Shown: positions 7,424 through 17,330, counted from the stretch's first letter. The stretch is 37,184 nt of DNA from Spirochaetaceae bacterium (GCA_016744925.1 JADGDJ010000019.1:1-37184), one strand, 5' to 3'. Notes: generated by a model from the letters alone, not told the origin. Made by a program: numbers and translations.

Positions 7424-8950
7424 ATGCCAGAAACCAGAGTCAGTGACATGCTTAACAAGAAGTTAAATGATTCCATAATCGATAGTGAACTCACATTAGA
7501 TATCTTAAGCAAATACAACAGGGGAAATTATGATAATGTCAAACCAGTTGTTCCCATGGGTTTTCCCCCGGTAGATAACAAAACAATTATTGATATGACA
7601 AATGGTGTCTCTTTTTCAGGAACGCTGGAAGAAATCACTCAATCCCTGAAAAAATACAAGATTCAATTTGATCTGCCTTCCGGTAATAGAGAAATGAATA
7701 TAACTCTCCCGGAAGACAAATTACGACTGATTGGTGAACAGCTTATGCCACTCTATTCTTTCGGTATACTCAATGGTGGTTCAGCAACTTCTTATGCAGA
7801 TTCCAAAAAAAACAAGTCATTTAACAGTGATCTATTTACCCTACTTGAAGATCAGTTCAACTTGCTGTCTAAATTATCAACAGGTAAAGCGAAAGGATTA
7901 ACTCCGGCATTCCTCAATCCCGATGGATCTCCCGGTCCCTCTTTTATCGAACTGAAAATGAGGTCCCTGCTGATAAACAATTGCCCTTCACTCTTTCAGA
8001 TGACAAGCTTTTTTAACGATGACTCTATAAAAGAAGCCTATTCTCAATACGAGAAGAGTCCCTATCTCAAAGACCTTATTGAAAAAAAAGGGATCAATAT
8101 TTGCGATGCAGAGACAGGAGTTCAACCTCTTCTTGCTGCATTCACACACAGCAGAACGGGAAAAACTAAAACCATTTATGAAAAAAATGACGGAGAACTA
8201 CTCCCTCTTCCCGGTGGTCACGGGCAGTGCTTCATCACATTAAAAAAAACGTTTGAGAATCTCTACGCTAAAGGAATTCGTTTTGTATCCATTGGTAATG
8301 TGGATAACTCCGGCTATACACCGGATCCCCTCAGTCTGGCCATTTTGGCATTGAGCGGAAAACAGGCCGGCTTTGATTTTTCATATAAAACACCTGTAGA
8401 TGTCAAAGGGGGGATTCTCATAAAAGATGACAGTGGACACCTGAATTGTGCCGACCTGGGTGTCGCCATCGACAAAGCTGCTGTGGATAAAGCGGTAAAC
8501 CGGGGAGAACCGATTCTCTTCAACTGTGCCACCGGGCTTTTCAATCTCGAGTTTCTCGTCAATAATATCGATGAAATTATCCAAGCCCTTCCTATGAGAT
8601 TCAGCGATCAGGACAAAGATGCAGGACTCTATTCCCAGGCGGAACAGGTAACATGGGAAGTAATTGGCCAATTGGATAGTATTCTTATATTCGCCATTGA
8701 CAAATACGAGAGATTCCTGGCGGCTAAAACCATTATGGAAAACCTGATGACGAGTGGAATTAAACTTCAGGACAAAGCCTATCCCCGTTCAGAAAAGGAA
8801 TCAGAAGATTTAAGGACCACAGCTATCAGATTGAACAATGGTCTTGAAAGAAAGCTGAAGACCGACTACGGTTTAGAGCTTATCGAAGGGCGATGGACCC
8901 CTATGACCGCAGAAAAATTGGAGAATTACAATGTTAAAACCGGACTTTAA
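7424..8950 (+). CDS. UDPGP-family nucleotidyltransferase (UTP:sugar-1-phosphate uridylyltransferase-like)
   Basis: Resembles the eukaryotic-type UDP-glucose/UDP-GlcNAc pyrophosphorylase superfamily, which makes UDP-sugars from UTP and a sugar-1-phosphate. Visible marks are the nucleotide loop region [18 protein letters not shown] (116-133), LPGGHGQCF (262-270; compare the G-H/N-G uridine-binding stretch) and SIGNVDNSG (289-297), where UAP1-type enzymes have a VDN metal-binding site. Length 508 fits. The exact sugar is unknown; beside an amino-sugar operon, GlcNAc-1-P is attractive but unproven. Start ATG has GGGGAG 7 nt upstream. The 3' end overlaps hisI by 20 nt. Confidence 0.75.
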   Translation: MPETRVSDMLNKKLNDSIIDSELTLDILSKYNRGNYDNVKPVVPMGFPPVDNKTIIDMTNGVSFSGTLEEITQSLKKYKIQFDLPSGNREMNITLPEDKLRLIGEQLMPLYSFGILNGGSATSYADSKKNKSFNSDLFTLLEDQFNLLSKLSTGKAKGLTPAFLNPDGSPGPSFIELKMRSLLINNCPSLFQMTSFFNDDSIKEAYSQYEKSPYLKDLIEKKGINICDAETGVQPLLAAFTHSRTGKTKTIYEKNDGELLPLPGGHGQCFITLKKTFENLYAKGIRFVSIGNVDNSGYTPDPLSLAILALSGKQAGFDFSYKTPVDVKGGILIKDDSGHLNCADLGVAIDKAAVDKAVNRGEPILFNCATGLFNLEFLVNNIDEIIQALPMRFSDQDKDAGLYSQAEQVTWEVIGQLDSILIFAIDKYERFLAAKTIMENLMTSGIKLQDKAYPRSEKESEDLRTTAIRLNNGLERKLKTDYGLELIEGRWTPMTAEKLENYNVKTGL

Positions 8951-9257
8951 AAAATCAGAAGGGCTCCTTCCTGCCATTGCACAGGATTATGAAACAGGAG
9001 AAATTTTAATGCAGGCATACATGAATGAAGAGTCGTGGAATGAGACACTGAAAAGTGGTTATGCTGTATATTATTCACGAAGTAGACAGGAACTCTGGAA
9101 AAAAGGGGCCACTTCGGGGAATTTACAGGAAGTGAAAGAGATACTGCTCGATTGTGACTGCGACTCGATCTTATTAAAGATTAAACAGATCGGTGGAGTG
9201 GCCTGCCATACAGGTAAAAGAAGCTGTTTTTTTAATTCAGTCCCTTTAGATAAATGA
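8931..9257 (+). CDS. hisI: Phosphoribosyl-AMP cyclohydrolase
   Basis: Opens the adenine ring of phosphoribosyl-AMP in histidine synthesis. The 108-residue protein carries [17 protein letters not shown] and [16 protein letters not shown]. The metal site is complete: DCDCD (74-78; three Asp for Mg, Cys75 for Zn) and Cys92 and Cys99 in ACHTGKRSC. It is a single-domain enzyme without the HisE part. It overlaps the preceding UDPGP gene by 20 nt and the next gene by 4 nt. No other his gene is in the window. Confidence 0.95.
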   Translation: MLKPDFKKSEGLLPAIAQDYETGEILMQAYMNEESWNETLKSGYAVYYSRSRQELWKKGATSGNLQEVKEILLDCDCDSILLKIKQIGGVACHTGKRSCFFNSVPLDK

Positions 9258-9742
9258 TCGATAAATATCAGACTCTCCTCAATACGGCTAAAAGCCGTTA
9301 CAGCGAAACGAGAAAGTTCTTTAAGACTCTGAAAAAAATGAAATCACAAGAACTGGATCAGTTGTTTGAAAAGAATCATGTCCGTTACAGTGAGGAGATA
9401 AACTGCCTGGATTGCGCCAACTGCTGCCGGGGAACCGGTCCTCTCCTGAAAGACAGAGATATCAATCGACTGGCAAAGACTCTGCGAACGAAACCGAAGC
9501 GTTTCATAGACACTTACCTGCTTAGGGACGAAGAGGGAGATATGATTTTCAGAGAACTCCCCTGCCCTTTTATCGACAACAACAACTTCTGCATAGTTTA
9601 CGAAGACAGACCCGCAGCCTGCCGGGATTATCCTCACACAGACCGCCACAATATTAAAAAATACTTAAAGCCGACTTTGGAAAACTACCGCATATGTCCT
9701 ATCGTTTATTTAACGATTGAAGAGATAAAAAATACTATCTGA
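9254..9742 (+). CDS. YkgJ-type cysteine-cluster protein (putative metal-binding)
   Basis: Contains the family signature [13 protein letters not shown] (Cys51, 54, 57, 58) and downstream CPF (Cys104), FC (Cys113) and RPAACRDYP (Cys123), the usual YkgJ/UPF0153 zinc- or iron-chelating pattern. An extra helical N-terminus of about 45 residues precedes it. The function of the family is not known; a metal or Fe-S role is inferred from the cysteines. It overlaps hisI by 4 nt (ATGA) and ends 21 nt before the convergent M23 gene. Confidence 0.85.
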   Translation: MIDKYQTLLNTAKSRYSETRKFFKTLKKMKSQELDQLFEKNHVRYSEEINCLDCANCCRGTGPLLKDRDINRLAKTLRTKPKRFIDTYLLRDEEGDMIFRELPCPFIDNNNFCIVYEDRPAACRDYPHTDRHNIKKYLKPTLENYRICPIVYLTIEEIKNTI

Positions 9743-9763
9743 TGAAACCTAAGACTGAGATCT

Positions 9764-11245
9764 TTACTCTTTGAGTTTGTCACTTTTTTCCGGCATGGGA
9801 TCAATCTGGTCATAATTGCCGAGTATACCCATATCCAGACCTTTTCGGCTGTAGATTCTGATTTCAAAATGAAGATGAGGTCCTGTGGATCGCCCCGCTT
9901 CACCTATATCACCTATTTTTTCATCCTGATCAATCTCATCTCCCACTTCCCAGCCTGTGGGTTTATCCATATGGGCATAAAAGGAACTCCATTTGAGCGC
10001 TGAGGGAAATCTATCGAGGATTTCATCGGTCATGACATGCTCAACTTCCACATTCCATCCATATACCGAATCGTAGTGTATGTCCCTGATAGTTCCATCG
10101 GTAATACTGACAATACTTCCGGGAAGCTCAGTTGATCTGACAATAGTATTTTCAGGTGTAATATCGATGATATTGCTGATATTGATAATATCCACGGCAT
10201 AATGCGGCCTGACCCCACCGGTACCGATTGGATTGAGACGACGCTCCATAAAATGACTGGAGATCATAAAGCTGTTTCCGTCATTATCGGTGCTGTCCAG
10301 TCGGACGGGGTAAACAAGATTTCTGAAGGGCATATTATATGAGATCAGCTTTTTTACATTATTGACATCTGTAGCGAGAAGAGTCTCTGCCTGGTCTTCA
10401 TTTTGAGGTAGACGGGATACCTGGTAGATAAGATCTCCATATGTCGCCGCCGCTTCAACTCTTATGGCAATAAACTCGTAAGCTTTCTTTCTCGAGTGAT
10501 ATTTAATGGGTAGCTCGTTGGCCATTCTGCGGATATTGGAGGCGGTATTCTGCCTGCTGAAGAAAAAAGCTTCTTTCTCCTGTGCAACAGAATCTTTCAA
10601 GAGAGTCAATTCACCCTGAACATCGTGAATGACTTCAGAAAGCTCTTTGACGGCTTCTTTGTTCTTATCAGTAGACGCTTCTATAGACTGATCGAGACTA
10701 TCTACTATATGGGAGATTCTTCTATAACCGAAACTATTAAAAATCAATGCCGTGAAAAATCCGCACATTAAAACTGCTGCCGCGATGAGAAGAGCCAGGT
10801 TATTGATCTGTCTCTTGGCAAAGTCTGAAGAAATAATCCCTTTTTTCAGATTGGAGATGGGAATATCCATCACACTTTTTTTATTCTCTGATCGCTCGCT
10901 GATTCTTGAATACGCATCAGCCAATTCGATATCAACTGTTCCCTTGTCGATCATAGAGCCGTTTTTCTCAGCTCCGGAAATCATCCACTTATGATTATTG
11001 GTAAATATCCAATTGCGGGAAGTGTGGTTCTGCTCTTCACTGGTAATTATATTTTCATGGAGAATAATCGTATTGAGATCTACCCGTGTAACGGAATAGA
11101 GATAGGAACAGCTGTGACCATTGACGAGAAGAGAATTTTCAGATTTCCCCGATGTAGATAGCCGTCCATCAAGAAGATGAATAATACGGTCAATGATTCT
11201 TTCCACCCTTGACCTGTTATCTTCCTGAATATTAACTGATGACAA
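9764..11245 (-). CDS. Membrane-anchored M23 (LytM) metallopeptidase
   Basis: Peptidoglycan endopeptidase-like protein. Residues 1-147 have no signal peptide and look cytoplasmic. One membrane helix is at ~148-170 (LALLIAAAVLMCGFFTALIF), then a coiled-coil stretch (~180-235), then a C-terminal M23 domain (~325-475) with all catalytic elements: HYAVD (His348, Asp352), SSFYAHM (His425) and TGPHLHFE (His457, His459). The active domain would face the periplasm. The TTG start has a GGAG 8 nt upstream. The long N-terminal region is not recognised; it could connect hydrolase activity to a cytoplasmic signal. Confidence 0.85.
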   Translation of the reverse strand: MSSVNIQEDNRSRVERIIDRIIHLLDGRLSTSGKSENSLLVNGHSCSYLYSVTRVDLNTIILHENIITSEEQNHTSRNWIFTNNHKWMISGAEKNGSMIDKGTVDIELADAYSRISERSENKKSVMDIPISNLKKGIISSDFAKRQINNLALLIAAAVLMCGFFTALIFNSFGYRRISHIVDSLDQSIEASTDKNKEAVKELSEVIHDVQGELTLLKDSVAQEKEAFFFSRQNTASNIRRMANELPIKYHSRKKAYEFIAIRVEAAATYGDLIYQVSRLPQNEDQAETLLATDVNNVKKLISYNMPFRNLVYPVRLDSTDNDGNSFMISSHFMERRLNPIGTGGVRPHYAVDIINISNIIDITPENTIVRSTELPGSIVSITDGTIRDIHYDSVYGWNVEVEHVMTDEILDRFPSALKWSSFYAHMDKPTGWEVGDEIDQDEKIGDIGEAGRSTGPHLHFEIRIYSRKGLDMGILGNYDQIDPMPEKSDKLKE

Positions 11246-11340
11246 AACGAAACTCCAAATATTTGATATTGATTTACCATCTATGTTTATAATAAAGAGA
11301 ATGAATATTTTCTATAAGCAAAACCTTACAAAATGAAAAG

Positions 11341-12384
11341 TTATTCCATTTTTTTATAGACAGTAGCCAATAACTCTTCTGTTTCTTTCCAGCTGATACA
11401 TTCATCGGTGATAGAAACGCCGTAATTCATATCTTCCTTATTTTCACAAATTTTCTGATTTCCCTCAAAAAGATTACTCTCGAGCATAAATCCCTTTATG
11501 GATTTTCTTCCCCGGACTTTCTGATCGACTATATCGCGAAGCACCCGTTCCTGCCGCTCGAACTTTTTACCGGAATTGGCGTGGCTGCAGTCGACGATTA
11601 TAGCAGGAGAAAGATCCGATGCATGCATAATTCTCTCGGCTTCTTCGATAGACTCTTCATAATAATTGGGTCCTCTACGGCCACCTCTCAATATAAGATG
11701 ACTATCGCTATTTCCTGTAGAAGTAAAAATACAAGTCTTACCATCCTGGTCAATCCCTATAAAGCTGTGAGAAAAACGACTGGATTTCATCCCGTTTACA
11801 GCTGTCTGAATCGATCCGTCTGTGGCATTTTTAAATCCTACAGGCATAGAGAGTCCGCTTGTGATTTCACGATGAGTCTGAGATTCGGTAGTTCTCGCAC
11901 CAATGGCCGACCAGGCGATCATATCCGCCAGATACTGAGGAACAATAGGATCGAGCATTTCTGACCCTGCGGGCAATCCGATTCCATTGATTTTCAAGAG
12001 AAGGCTGCGCGCTTCCTGGAGCCCTTCACCTATTTTATATGTTCCATCGATCTTGGGATCTACAATCATTCCCCTCCATCCGATAGTCGTTCGGGGTTTC
12101 TCAAAATACACTCTCATTATAATATAGAGTTTGTCGGCATACTTTTTCCGCAGAAGATTGAGTTTCTCCGCATACTCCATAGCCGCTTCTGTATCGTGGA
12201 TTGAACAGGGGCCGACAATAGCCAATAACCTGTTATCTTTACCTGATAGAATATCTGATATTTCCTTACGACTGTGGTGGATCCGTTCTGTAAGATCCTC
12301 TGTCGTAGGGTACAGGGACTTCAATTGAAGTGGTGGTATTAATTTTTGAATATCTGATATATTAACATTGTTGAGTTTATCCAT
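11341..12384 (-). CDS. 3-deoxy-7-phosphoheptulonate (DAHP) synthase, class I
   Basis: First step of the shikimate pathway: PEP plus erythrose-4-P to DAHP. AroF/G/H-type motifs are clear: IVGPCSIHD, RVYFEKPRTTIGWRG, GEGLQEARSLLL, SAIGARTTESQTHRE, VDCSHANSGK and YGVSITDECI. Length 347 matches the AroAIalpha family. The feedback type (Phe, Tyr or Trp) cannot be told from the sequence. The start lies 39 nt from the divergent nagZ start, so the two promoters must overlap each other or the coding regions. Confidence 0.95.
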   Translation of the reverse strand: MDKLNNVNISDIQKLIPPLQLKSLYPTTEDLTERIHHSRKEISDILSGKDNRLLAIVGPCSIHDTEAAMEYAEKLNLLRKKYADKLYIIMRVYFEKPRTTIGWRGMIVDPKIDGTYKIGEGLQEARSLLLKINGIGLPAGSEMLDPIVPQYLADMIAWSAIGARTTESQTHREITSGLSMPVGFKNATDGSIQTAVNGMKSSRFSHSFIGIDQDGKTCIFTSTGNSDSHLILRGGRRGPNYYEESIEEAERIMHASDLSPAIIVDCSHANSGKKFERQERVLRDIVDQKVRGRKSIKGFMLESNLFEGNQKICENKEDMNYGVSITDECISWKETEELLATVYKKME

Positions 12385-12423
12385 TATTATTCCTCGAAAA
12401 ATATATATTATTAAACTGATACA

Positions 12424-13743
12424 ATGGAGTGCTTGAGTTTGACCATAGGTAAAACCGGATTTATACCAATTTTTTTTATTATTTTAATATTAATTTCAGC
12501 TTGTGCAACTGATAAGGATGTCATTTCTTATAAAAATACGAATCTCCCGATAGAAACAGACACAAGATCAATAGAAAATGATAAAAAACCAGAGCTTTCT
12601 ACAGATGAAATATTGGATTTACGAATTGAATCAATAATAAATGACATGTCCCTCGATGAAAAAATCGGTCAGCTTTTCATCATTTCCGTTCGCAACAGCT
12701 ACAACGGGAGCAGAATGCTTCATGCTGATAACTATATGAAAGAGATTATTGAAAAATATAAACCCGGTGGACTGATCCTCTTCTCAGTAAATTTTTCCGA
12801 TCCTATTCAGACAAGAGATCTCATCAGGGACACGCAGGCTCTGAGCAGAATTCCTATGTTCATGGCTGTTGACGAAGAAGGCGGTATCGTTGCCAGACTG
12901 GGAAATTCGGAGAGAATGTCCGTAACCAAACTCCCCCCCGCTGCTGTAATTGGACGGACTGGAAATACAGAATATGCCCGAATAGCAGCACGTGTTATAT
13001 CAGAAGAATTAAAAGCCTTTGGTTTCAATATGAATATGGCGCCAGTTGCCGATGTGAACACCAATAGTAAAAATCCCATTATCGGCAATAGAACATACTC
13101 CTCGACACCTTATGAGGCGGGAGTCATGGTTGCTGCGGTCACAGAGACAATGGCTGAAGAAAATATGATCTCTGTGTTAAAACACTTCCCGGGCCACGGT
13201 GACAGCAGTACCGATACCCACAAAGGTGATGTAATTCTAAATCACAATATTGAGAGATTGGAAAAAATTGAGTTTATCCCTTTCCGCATGGGTATTGAAG
13301 CTGGGGCAGATGTCGTCATGACAGCACACATAAAAGTTCCTGCTGTTACAGGAAGTGATATGCCGGCAACAATGTCTCCTGTTCTCTTACAGGACATTCT
13401 CAGGAAAAATCTGGGATTCGAAGGAATTATTATTACAGATGCTATGGATATGGGGGCTATTAAACAATATTGGTCCGCTGATGAAGCTGCAGTGAATGCC
13501 CTGAAAGCCGGTATAGATATCATACTCATACCAGCCAGCATATATGATGCCGTGAGAGGGATAAAAAGTGCTTTAAATTCCGGAGAGCTTTCTATGGAAA
13601 GAATAGATCAGTCTTTGAGAAGAATTTTAAAAGTAAAACTAAAACACGGCCTCTTTCTGGAAGGGATCTCCGGCGCTGAAAATATACTGTCAAAGATCGG
13701 TTCAAAGGAACACAGAGATCTTATCGACCAGATTCCACGGTAG
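12424..13743 (+). CDS. nagZ: Beta-N-acetylhexosaminidase lipoprotein, GH3 (NagZ-like)
   Basis: Removes N-acetylglucosamine from muropeptides or chito-oligosaccharides. The family-3 N-acetylglucosaminidase signature is intact: KHFPGHGDSSTDTH (253-266), with the His/Asp acid-base pair, and nucleophile Asp339 in IIITDAMDMG. AVDEEGG and GFNMNMAPVADVN match NagZ. A lipobox (LISAC, Cys27) after a hydrophobic stretch predicts a lipoprotein, so it acts outside the inner membrane, unlike cytoplasmic E. coli NagZ. Its product could feed the amino-sugar operon at 3210-7286. The start lacks a good SD; slightly later starts are possible. Confidence 0.92.
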   Translation: MECLSLTIGKTGFIPIFFIILILISACATDKDVISYKNTNLPIETDTRSIENDKKPELSTDEILDLRIESIINDMSLDEKIGQLFIISVRNSYNGSRMLHADNYMKEIIEKYKPGGLILFSVNFSDPIQTRDLIRDTQALSRIPMFMAVDEEGGIVARLGNSERMSVTKLPPAAVIGRTGNTEYARIAARVISEELKAFGFNMNMAPVADVNTNSKNPIIGNRTYSSTPYEAGVMVAAVTETMAEENMISVLKHFPGHGDSSTDTHKGDVILNHNIERLEKIEFIPFRMGIEAGADVVMTAHIKVPAVTGSDMPATMSPVLLQDILRKNLGFEGIIITDAMDMGAIKQYWSADEAAVNALKAGIDIILIPASIYDAVRGIKSALNSGELSMERIDQSLRRILKVKLKHGLFLEGISGAENILSKIGSKEHRDLIDQIPR

Positions 13744-13928
13744 AAAAATAGATGCTGAATCAGCTTTTAATTAAAATGAATTTTAAAAATACTATTGCAA
13801 AGAACAATTTTCCGTATTTTATATAGACATTTCCATCTTTTCTCAAAAATATATTCACTTTTTTAACCGTTTTTATTGGAAGTTAGAACTTTTTTAATTT
13901 TTTTACTTCATTTTTAGCCAATTATTGT

Positions 13929-13957
13929 TTGACTTACTATAAAGACCAAACTATAGT
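13929..13957 (+). promoter_or_regulatory. Strong promoter of ilvBN
   Basis: TTGACT (13929-13934), exactly 17 nt, TATAGT (13952-13957), giving a transcript about 34 nt before the ilvB ATG. The short leader leaves no room for a peptide-type attenuator from this start. The rest of the 254-bp gap (13744-13928) is very AT-rich; a second weak candidate, TTGCAA with TTATAT, lies near 13795-13825. Confidence 0.65.
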
Positions 13958-13997
13958 TACCAAATAATGCTAAAAAAGAATATTTCAGGAGGGAATC

Positions 13998-15713
13998 ATG
14001 AGTAAAAATGAAAAAACAGCTGCAGAAGTCATGATTGATATTATACACCAGCAGGGTGTGGACTATATCTTCGGACTACCGGGCGGAGCAGCCATCCCGA
14101 TGTTTGATGCTCTTGTCTCGTCTCCCATAGAGCTGGTTTTAACCAGACATGAACAGGGTGCAGCCCATATGGCCGACGGATATGCAAGAGCTTCAGGAAA
14201 ACCGGGAGTTGTCCTTGTAACCTCCGGCCCCGGTGCCACCAACACCATCACCGGGTTATTGACAGCACATATGGATTCCATTCCCATAGTCGTCATCTGC
14301 GGTCAGCAGACGACTGGAAACCTGGGACTGGATACATTTCAGGAAGCCGATATCTTAGGAATTACATTTCCTCTGGTCAAACATTCCTATCTTGTTAAAA
14401 ATCCTGAGGATCTACCGAGAATTACTAAGGAGGCTTTTTATATAGCCAGCACCGGTAGACCGGGACCGGTTATTATAGACCTTCCCAAAGATGTATCCAG
14501 TTCTATTATTGCGGCAGAAACTGATATTTCCTTTGAAATTCCAGGATATAAAGTCGACAGACCGATGGACAATGAAAATATAGCCAAAGCGGCAGCGATG
14601 ATTTCCAGATCTTCCGCACCGATATTGATGGTAGGTCACGGCGCCATGATTTCCGGAGCGGAAAAAGAGGTAGCCGAAATTGTTAAAAAGATGAATATCC
14701 CCGTAGTGAACACACTGCTCGGTAAAGGGGTATTCCCCGAAACTCATCCTTTAAACCTCGGAATGCCCGGCATGCACGGAACAGCTTATGCCAATAAAGC
14801 ATTGATCAGCAGTGATCTGATAATCTCTGTCGGTGCACGCTGGGATGACAGAATTGCAGGAAAACCGGATAACTTCTGTCCCGATGCTCTAAAAATACAT
14901 ATTGATATCGATCCCGCTGAAATCAATAAAAGTATCCAGGTAGACTGTGCTATTGTCGGTGATGCCAAAAAAGTGCTCGACACCATGTACAGCCTTCTAA
15001 AAAAAGGTGATACGGAAAACTGGGTAAAACAGATTTCACGTTGGAAAAGAGACTATCCGCTCAAATATAGAAAAGAGGGGAAACTCAAAGCACAGCATGT
15101 TATTGAAGAGATGAGCAAAATGGCCGGTGGCGATGCCATCTTTACAACAGATGTGGGACAACACCAGATGTGGGCGGCTCAGTTCTGCAAAACAGAAAAA
15201 CCCAATAGCTGGATCTCTTCGGGAGGTGCGGGAACTATGGGTTACGGTTTTCCTGCAGCCATAGGTGCTCAGTTGGCAAAACCGGATAGAACAGTCATTG
15301 CCGTAGTCGGTGATGGTGGATTCCAGATGACCCTCAGTGAACTTTCCACGGCATTTAATCTCAAACTGCCCATAAAGATTCTGTTGATAAACAACAATTA
15401 TCTGGGTATGGTTCGCCAGTGGCAGAGCATGTTTTACGACAATAGGCTTTCGGGAGTAGACCTCGTGGGAAATCCCGATTTTGTAAGACTCGCTTCCGCT
15501 TATGGTTGTAAGGGATTTCGTCTCAAGAGAAGTGCCGACGTGAAAAAAGTTCTCAGTGCTGCTTTAGAGTATAACGACGGGCCCTGCATCATCGACGCCG
15601 AGGTATCACAGCAGGATGATGTATTCCCTATGGTTCCCGCCGGAGCCACTTTGGACCATATGCTGCTTGAACCGCCTAAAGTGAAATTAGATAAACCGGA
15701 GGGAAGCACCTGA
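13998..15713 (+). CDS. ilvB: Acetolactate synthase, large subunit
   Basis: ThDP enzyme that condenses pyruvate to acetolactate (or with 2-oxobutyrate) for branched-chain amino acids. Evidence: FGLPGGAAIPMFDAL, LTRHEQGAAHMADGYARA with the ThDP-activating Glu52, the FAD-type middle domain, and the C-terminal GDGGFQM...NNNYLGMVRQWQ ThDP/Mg motif. Length 571 is standard for the biosynthetic enzyme. AGGAGG precedes the ATG. Its TGA overlaps the ilvN ATG, so the subunits are translationally coupled. ilvC and ilvD are not in the window. Confidence 0.97.
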   Translation: MSKNEKTAAEVMIDIIHQQGVDYIFGLPGGAAIPMFDALVSSPIELVLTRHEQGAAHMADGYARASGKPGVVLVTSGPGATNTITGLLTAHMDSIPIVVICGQQTTGNLGLDTFQEADILGITFPLVKHSYLVKNPEDLPRITKEAFYIASTGRPGPVIIDLPKDVSSSIIAAETDISFEIPGYKVDRPMDNENIAKAAAMISRSSAPILMVGHGAMISGAEKEVAEIVKKMNIPVVNTLLGKGVFPETHPLNLGMPGMHGTAYANKALISSDLIISVGARWDDRIAGKPDNFCPDALKIHIDIDPAEINKSIQVDCAIVGDAKKVLDTMYSLLKKGDTENWVKQISRWKRDYPLKYRKEGKLKAQHVIEEMSKMAGGDAIFTTDVGQHQMWAAQFCKTEKPNSWISSGGAGTMGYGFPAAIGAQLAKPDRTVIAVVGDGGFQMTLSELSTAFNLKLPIKILLINNNYLGMVRQWQSMFYDNRLSGVDLVGNPDFVRLASAYGCKGFRLKRSADVKKVLSAALEYNDGPCIIDAEVSQQDDVFPMVPAGATLDHMLLEPPKVKLDKPEGST

Positions 15714-16210
15714 TGAAAAACGTACAACACACCATAAGCCTTTTGGTCTGTAACAGACCGGGAGCTCTCATAAGAATATCTTTGGTGTTTACCAGAAGAG
15801 CATTCAATATAGACAGCCTGGTAGTATCCGAATCGAAAGACCCCCGCTATTCTAGAATGAATATAGTAGCGACAGGAGACAGTAAAACCCTGAGCCTAAT
15901 GCTCAACCAGCTCAATAAACTGATCGATGTTGTCCATGCAAAAGATTATTCCAACAGCGATGTTATTCAGAAAGAGCTGGCATTGGTAAAAGTTAACTGC
16001 AACAACGGCAACAGAACGGAAATTCTACAGATCGCTTCAGCATTTAAGTGCCGAAATGTAGATATCAGCGACACGACCATGACTTTTCAGATCACCGGGA
16101 AATCATCAAAAATCGATGCCGTTCATAAAATGTTTCAGGCTTATGAAATTTTAGAAATAGTCCGGACAGGTAAGATTCTCATGGCTCGCGGAGACGAGGA
16201 AACCGCATAA
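15713..16210 (+). CDS. ilvN: Acetolactate synthase, small (regulatory) subunit
   Basis: ACT-domain subunit giving feedback control and full activity to IlvB. The N-terminal ACT domain shows HTISLLVCNRPGALIRISLVFTRR and NIDSLVV, and a C-terminal ALS_ss_C domain follows (LALVKVNC...). Length 165, usual size. The start overlaps the ilvB stop by one base (TGATG). Confidence 0.95.
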   Translation: MKNVQHTISLLVCNRPGALIRISLVFTRRAFNIDSLVVSESKDPRYSRMNIVATGDSKTLSLMLNQLNKLIDVVHAKDYSNSDVIQKELALVKVNCNNGNRTEILQIASAFKCRNVDISDTTMTFQITGKSSKIDAVHKMFQAYEILEIVRTGKILMARGDEETA

Positions 16211-16238
16211 AAATTCAATAAAGGATTATCCTATACAG

Positions 16239-16295
16239 CCGATAAGTAAATTGGAGATGAACTATGAAAAAGATTCTACTAATTTTACTTATCGG
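16239..16295 (+). promoter_or_regulatory. 12-bp inverted repeat enclosing the SD and start codon of the next gene
   Basis: CCGATAAGTAAA (16239-16250) pairs perfectly with TTTACTTATCGG (16284-16295), extendable by one G-U and one A-U pair. The 33-nt loop holds the SD GGAGATG and the ATG at 16264, and the 3' arm is inside the signal-peptide coding region. Such a stem could limit or expose translation initiation, or be a chance match in AT-rich DNA. Confidence 0.4.
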
Positions 16296-17307
16296 TTTAT
16301 TTATAACCACCCTGCCCGCATGGTCTGAAAACACTTCCGAAGAGATAATGGTCTTCAGCACTGTATTGTTTGGCAACGAAAGTGACATCCCTCTCAACAT
16401 TAATAGCGAAAACAATTGGATTGACCTGGCTGGAATCGATACAGCAACCATAAATTCCGTAGAAGAACCGGCTGGCGGAGTCGTGAGACGATGGAGAGTC
16501 AAAAGTTCTTATTCCGATACTCCCATAGCCGGTCAAAGCACCATCCAGATTAAACTGAGAACCGTCGGGGCTAAAACCCCTTTATTTACACTACCCTGGT
16601 CAGAGGGACAAAGTGGATGGAAAGAAAATTACAGCAACTGGTTTCAAACTGATTTCGAAGGTCATCTGCCATTACTGGGAGAACAGAGTGTTTCCAGTGT
16701 CAGACTCATTGCCCCTCCCGGATCATCAAGTCCCGGCATGATCTACAAAATAGAACTGGAAGCATGGGATGTCAAAGAAATTGAAGCAGAGGAAAATATA
16801 CAGTCCATCGTACAGCGCGCCTCCCTCAACGTCATTCCTGAAATAAAAGCAGTAAACCCCGAAGCATCTGAAAAAAGTAAAAGATTGGAAAGACGGGTGC
16901 CCGATGTGGATCAGGCCCTGAGCTTCGCACTCAATTTTATCAACAACAACCTCAGTGGAGATCTTCCATCGTTCTACAGCAGCCTGAATGACACTGTATA
17001 TTCACTGGAAAACGGTGATGGTGATTCCAAATTCCGCGTTCCACCTCCACAGAGCAACTATTCCGGGTTAAAACTTTCGGACTATACGGAAAATTATGAA
17101 ACTAAAATTTACGAGTACAGCGAATATATAGAGATGTTTCCCCAATGGACGGATCCCGAAAGGAACTGGAATCCCGACAGAACGTCTTACCTCTACCACG
17201 GCTCTGCTTTGAAAGAGGGTAAAAAAGCACTCTTTGAAAGTGAGCTTCTTGTGTTCCTCTGCAAAATGATTGATGGAGAATGGAAACTTATCGCGATTCC
17301 CCAATAA
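16264..17307 (+). CDS. Exported protein of unknown function
   Basis: Not recognised. A clear signal peptide (MKKILLILLIGLFITTLPAWS, cut before ENTSEE) predicts export. Residues ~25-170 look like a beta-rich domain with several Trp (NNWIDL, RRWRVKSSYS, LPWSEGQSGW). The C-terminal third (~215-347), after a basic spacer (KSKRLERRVP), resembles a small globular domain ending MIDGEWKLIAIPQ, possibly NTF2-like. SD GGAGATG precedes the ATG. It lies 53 nt after ilvN on the same strand and may be co-transcribed, but no shared function is evident. Confidence 0.75.
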   Translation: MKKILLILLIGLFITTLPAWSENTSEEIMVFSTVLFGNESDIPLNINSENNWIDLAGIDTATINSVEEPAGGVVRRWRVKSSYSDTPIAGQSTIQIKLRTVGAKTPLFTLPWSEGQSGWKENYSNWFQTDFEGHLPLLGEQSVSSVRLIAPPGSSSPGMIYKIELEAWDVKEIEAEENIQSIVQRASLNVIPEIKAVNPEASEKSKRLERRVPDVDQALSFALNFINNNLSGDLPSFYSSLNDTVYSLENGDGDSKFRVPPPQSNYSGLKLSDYTENYETKIYEYSEYIEMFPQWTDPERNWNPDRTSYLYHGSALKEGKKALFESELLVFLCKMIDGEWKLIAIPQ

Positions 17308-17312
17308 AGAAC

Positions 17313-17330
17313 CCCGGAGCAAGCTCCGGG
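17313..17330 (+). terminator. GC-rich hairpin after the exported-protein gene
   Basis: CCCGGAG, loop CAAG, CTCCGGG: a 7-bp perfect GC-rich stem beginning 5 nt after the stop codon. No U-run follows directly, but the second hairpin at 17360-17393 is close, so together they probably end transcription. Confidence 0.55.

Noticed and set aside
8381-8671. Minus-strand open frames inside the UDPGP gene
   Set aside because: They lie fully within a well-supported coding region, have no family motifs and no convincing SD; shadows of the real gene.
13754-13764. GCTGAATCAGC followed by a T-rich stretch after nagZ, as a terminator
   Set aside because: The palindrome leaves a one-base loop, so a 5-bp stem cannot form properly; too weak to list as a terminator.
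14412-14747. 111-codon minus-strand frame inside ilvB
   Set aside because: Low-complexity antisense frame opposite clear ilvB coding sequence; no independent support.
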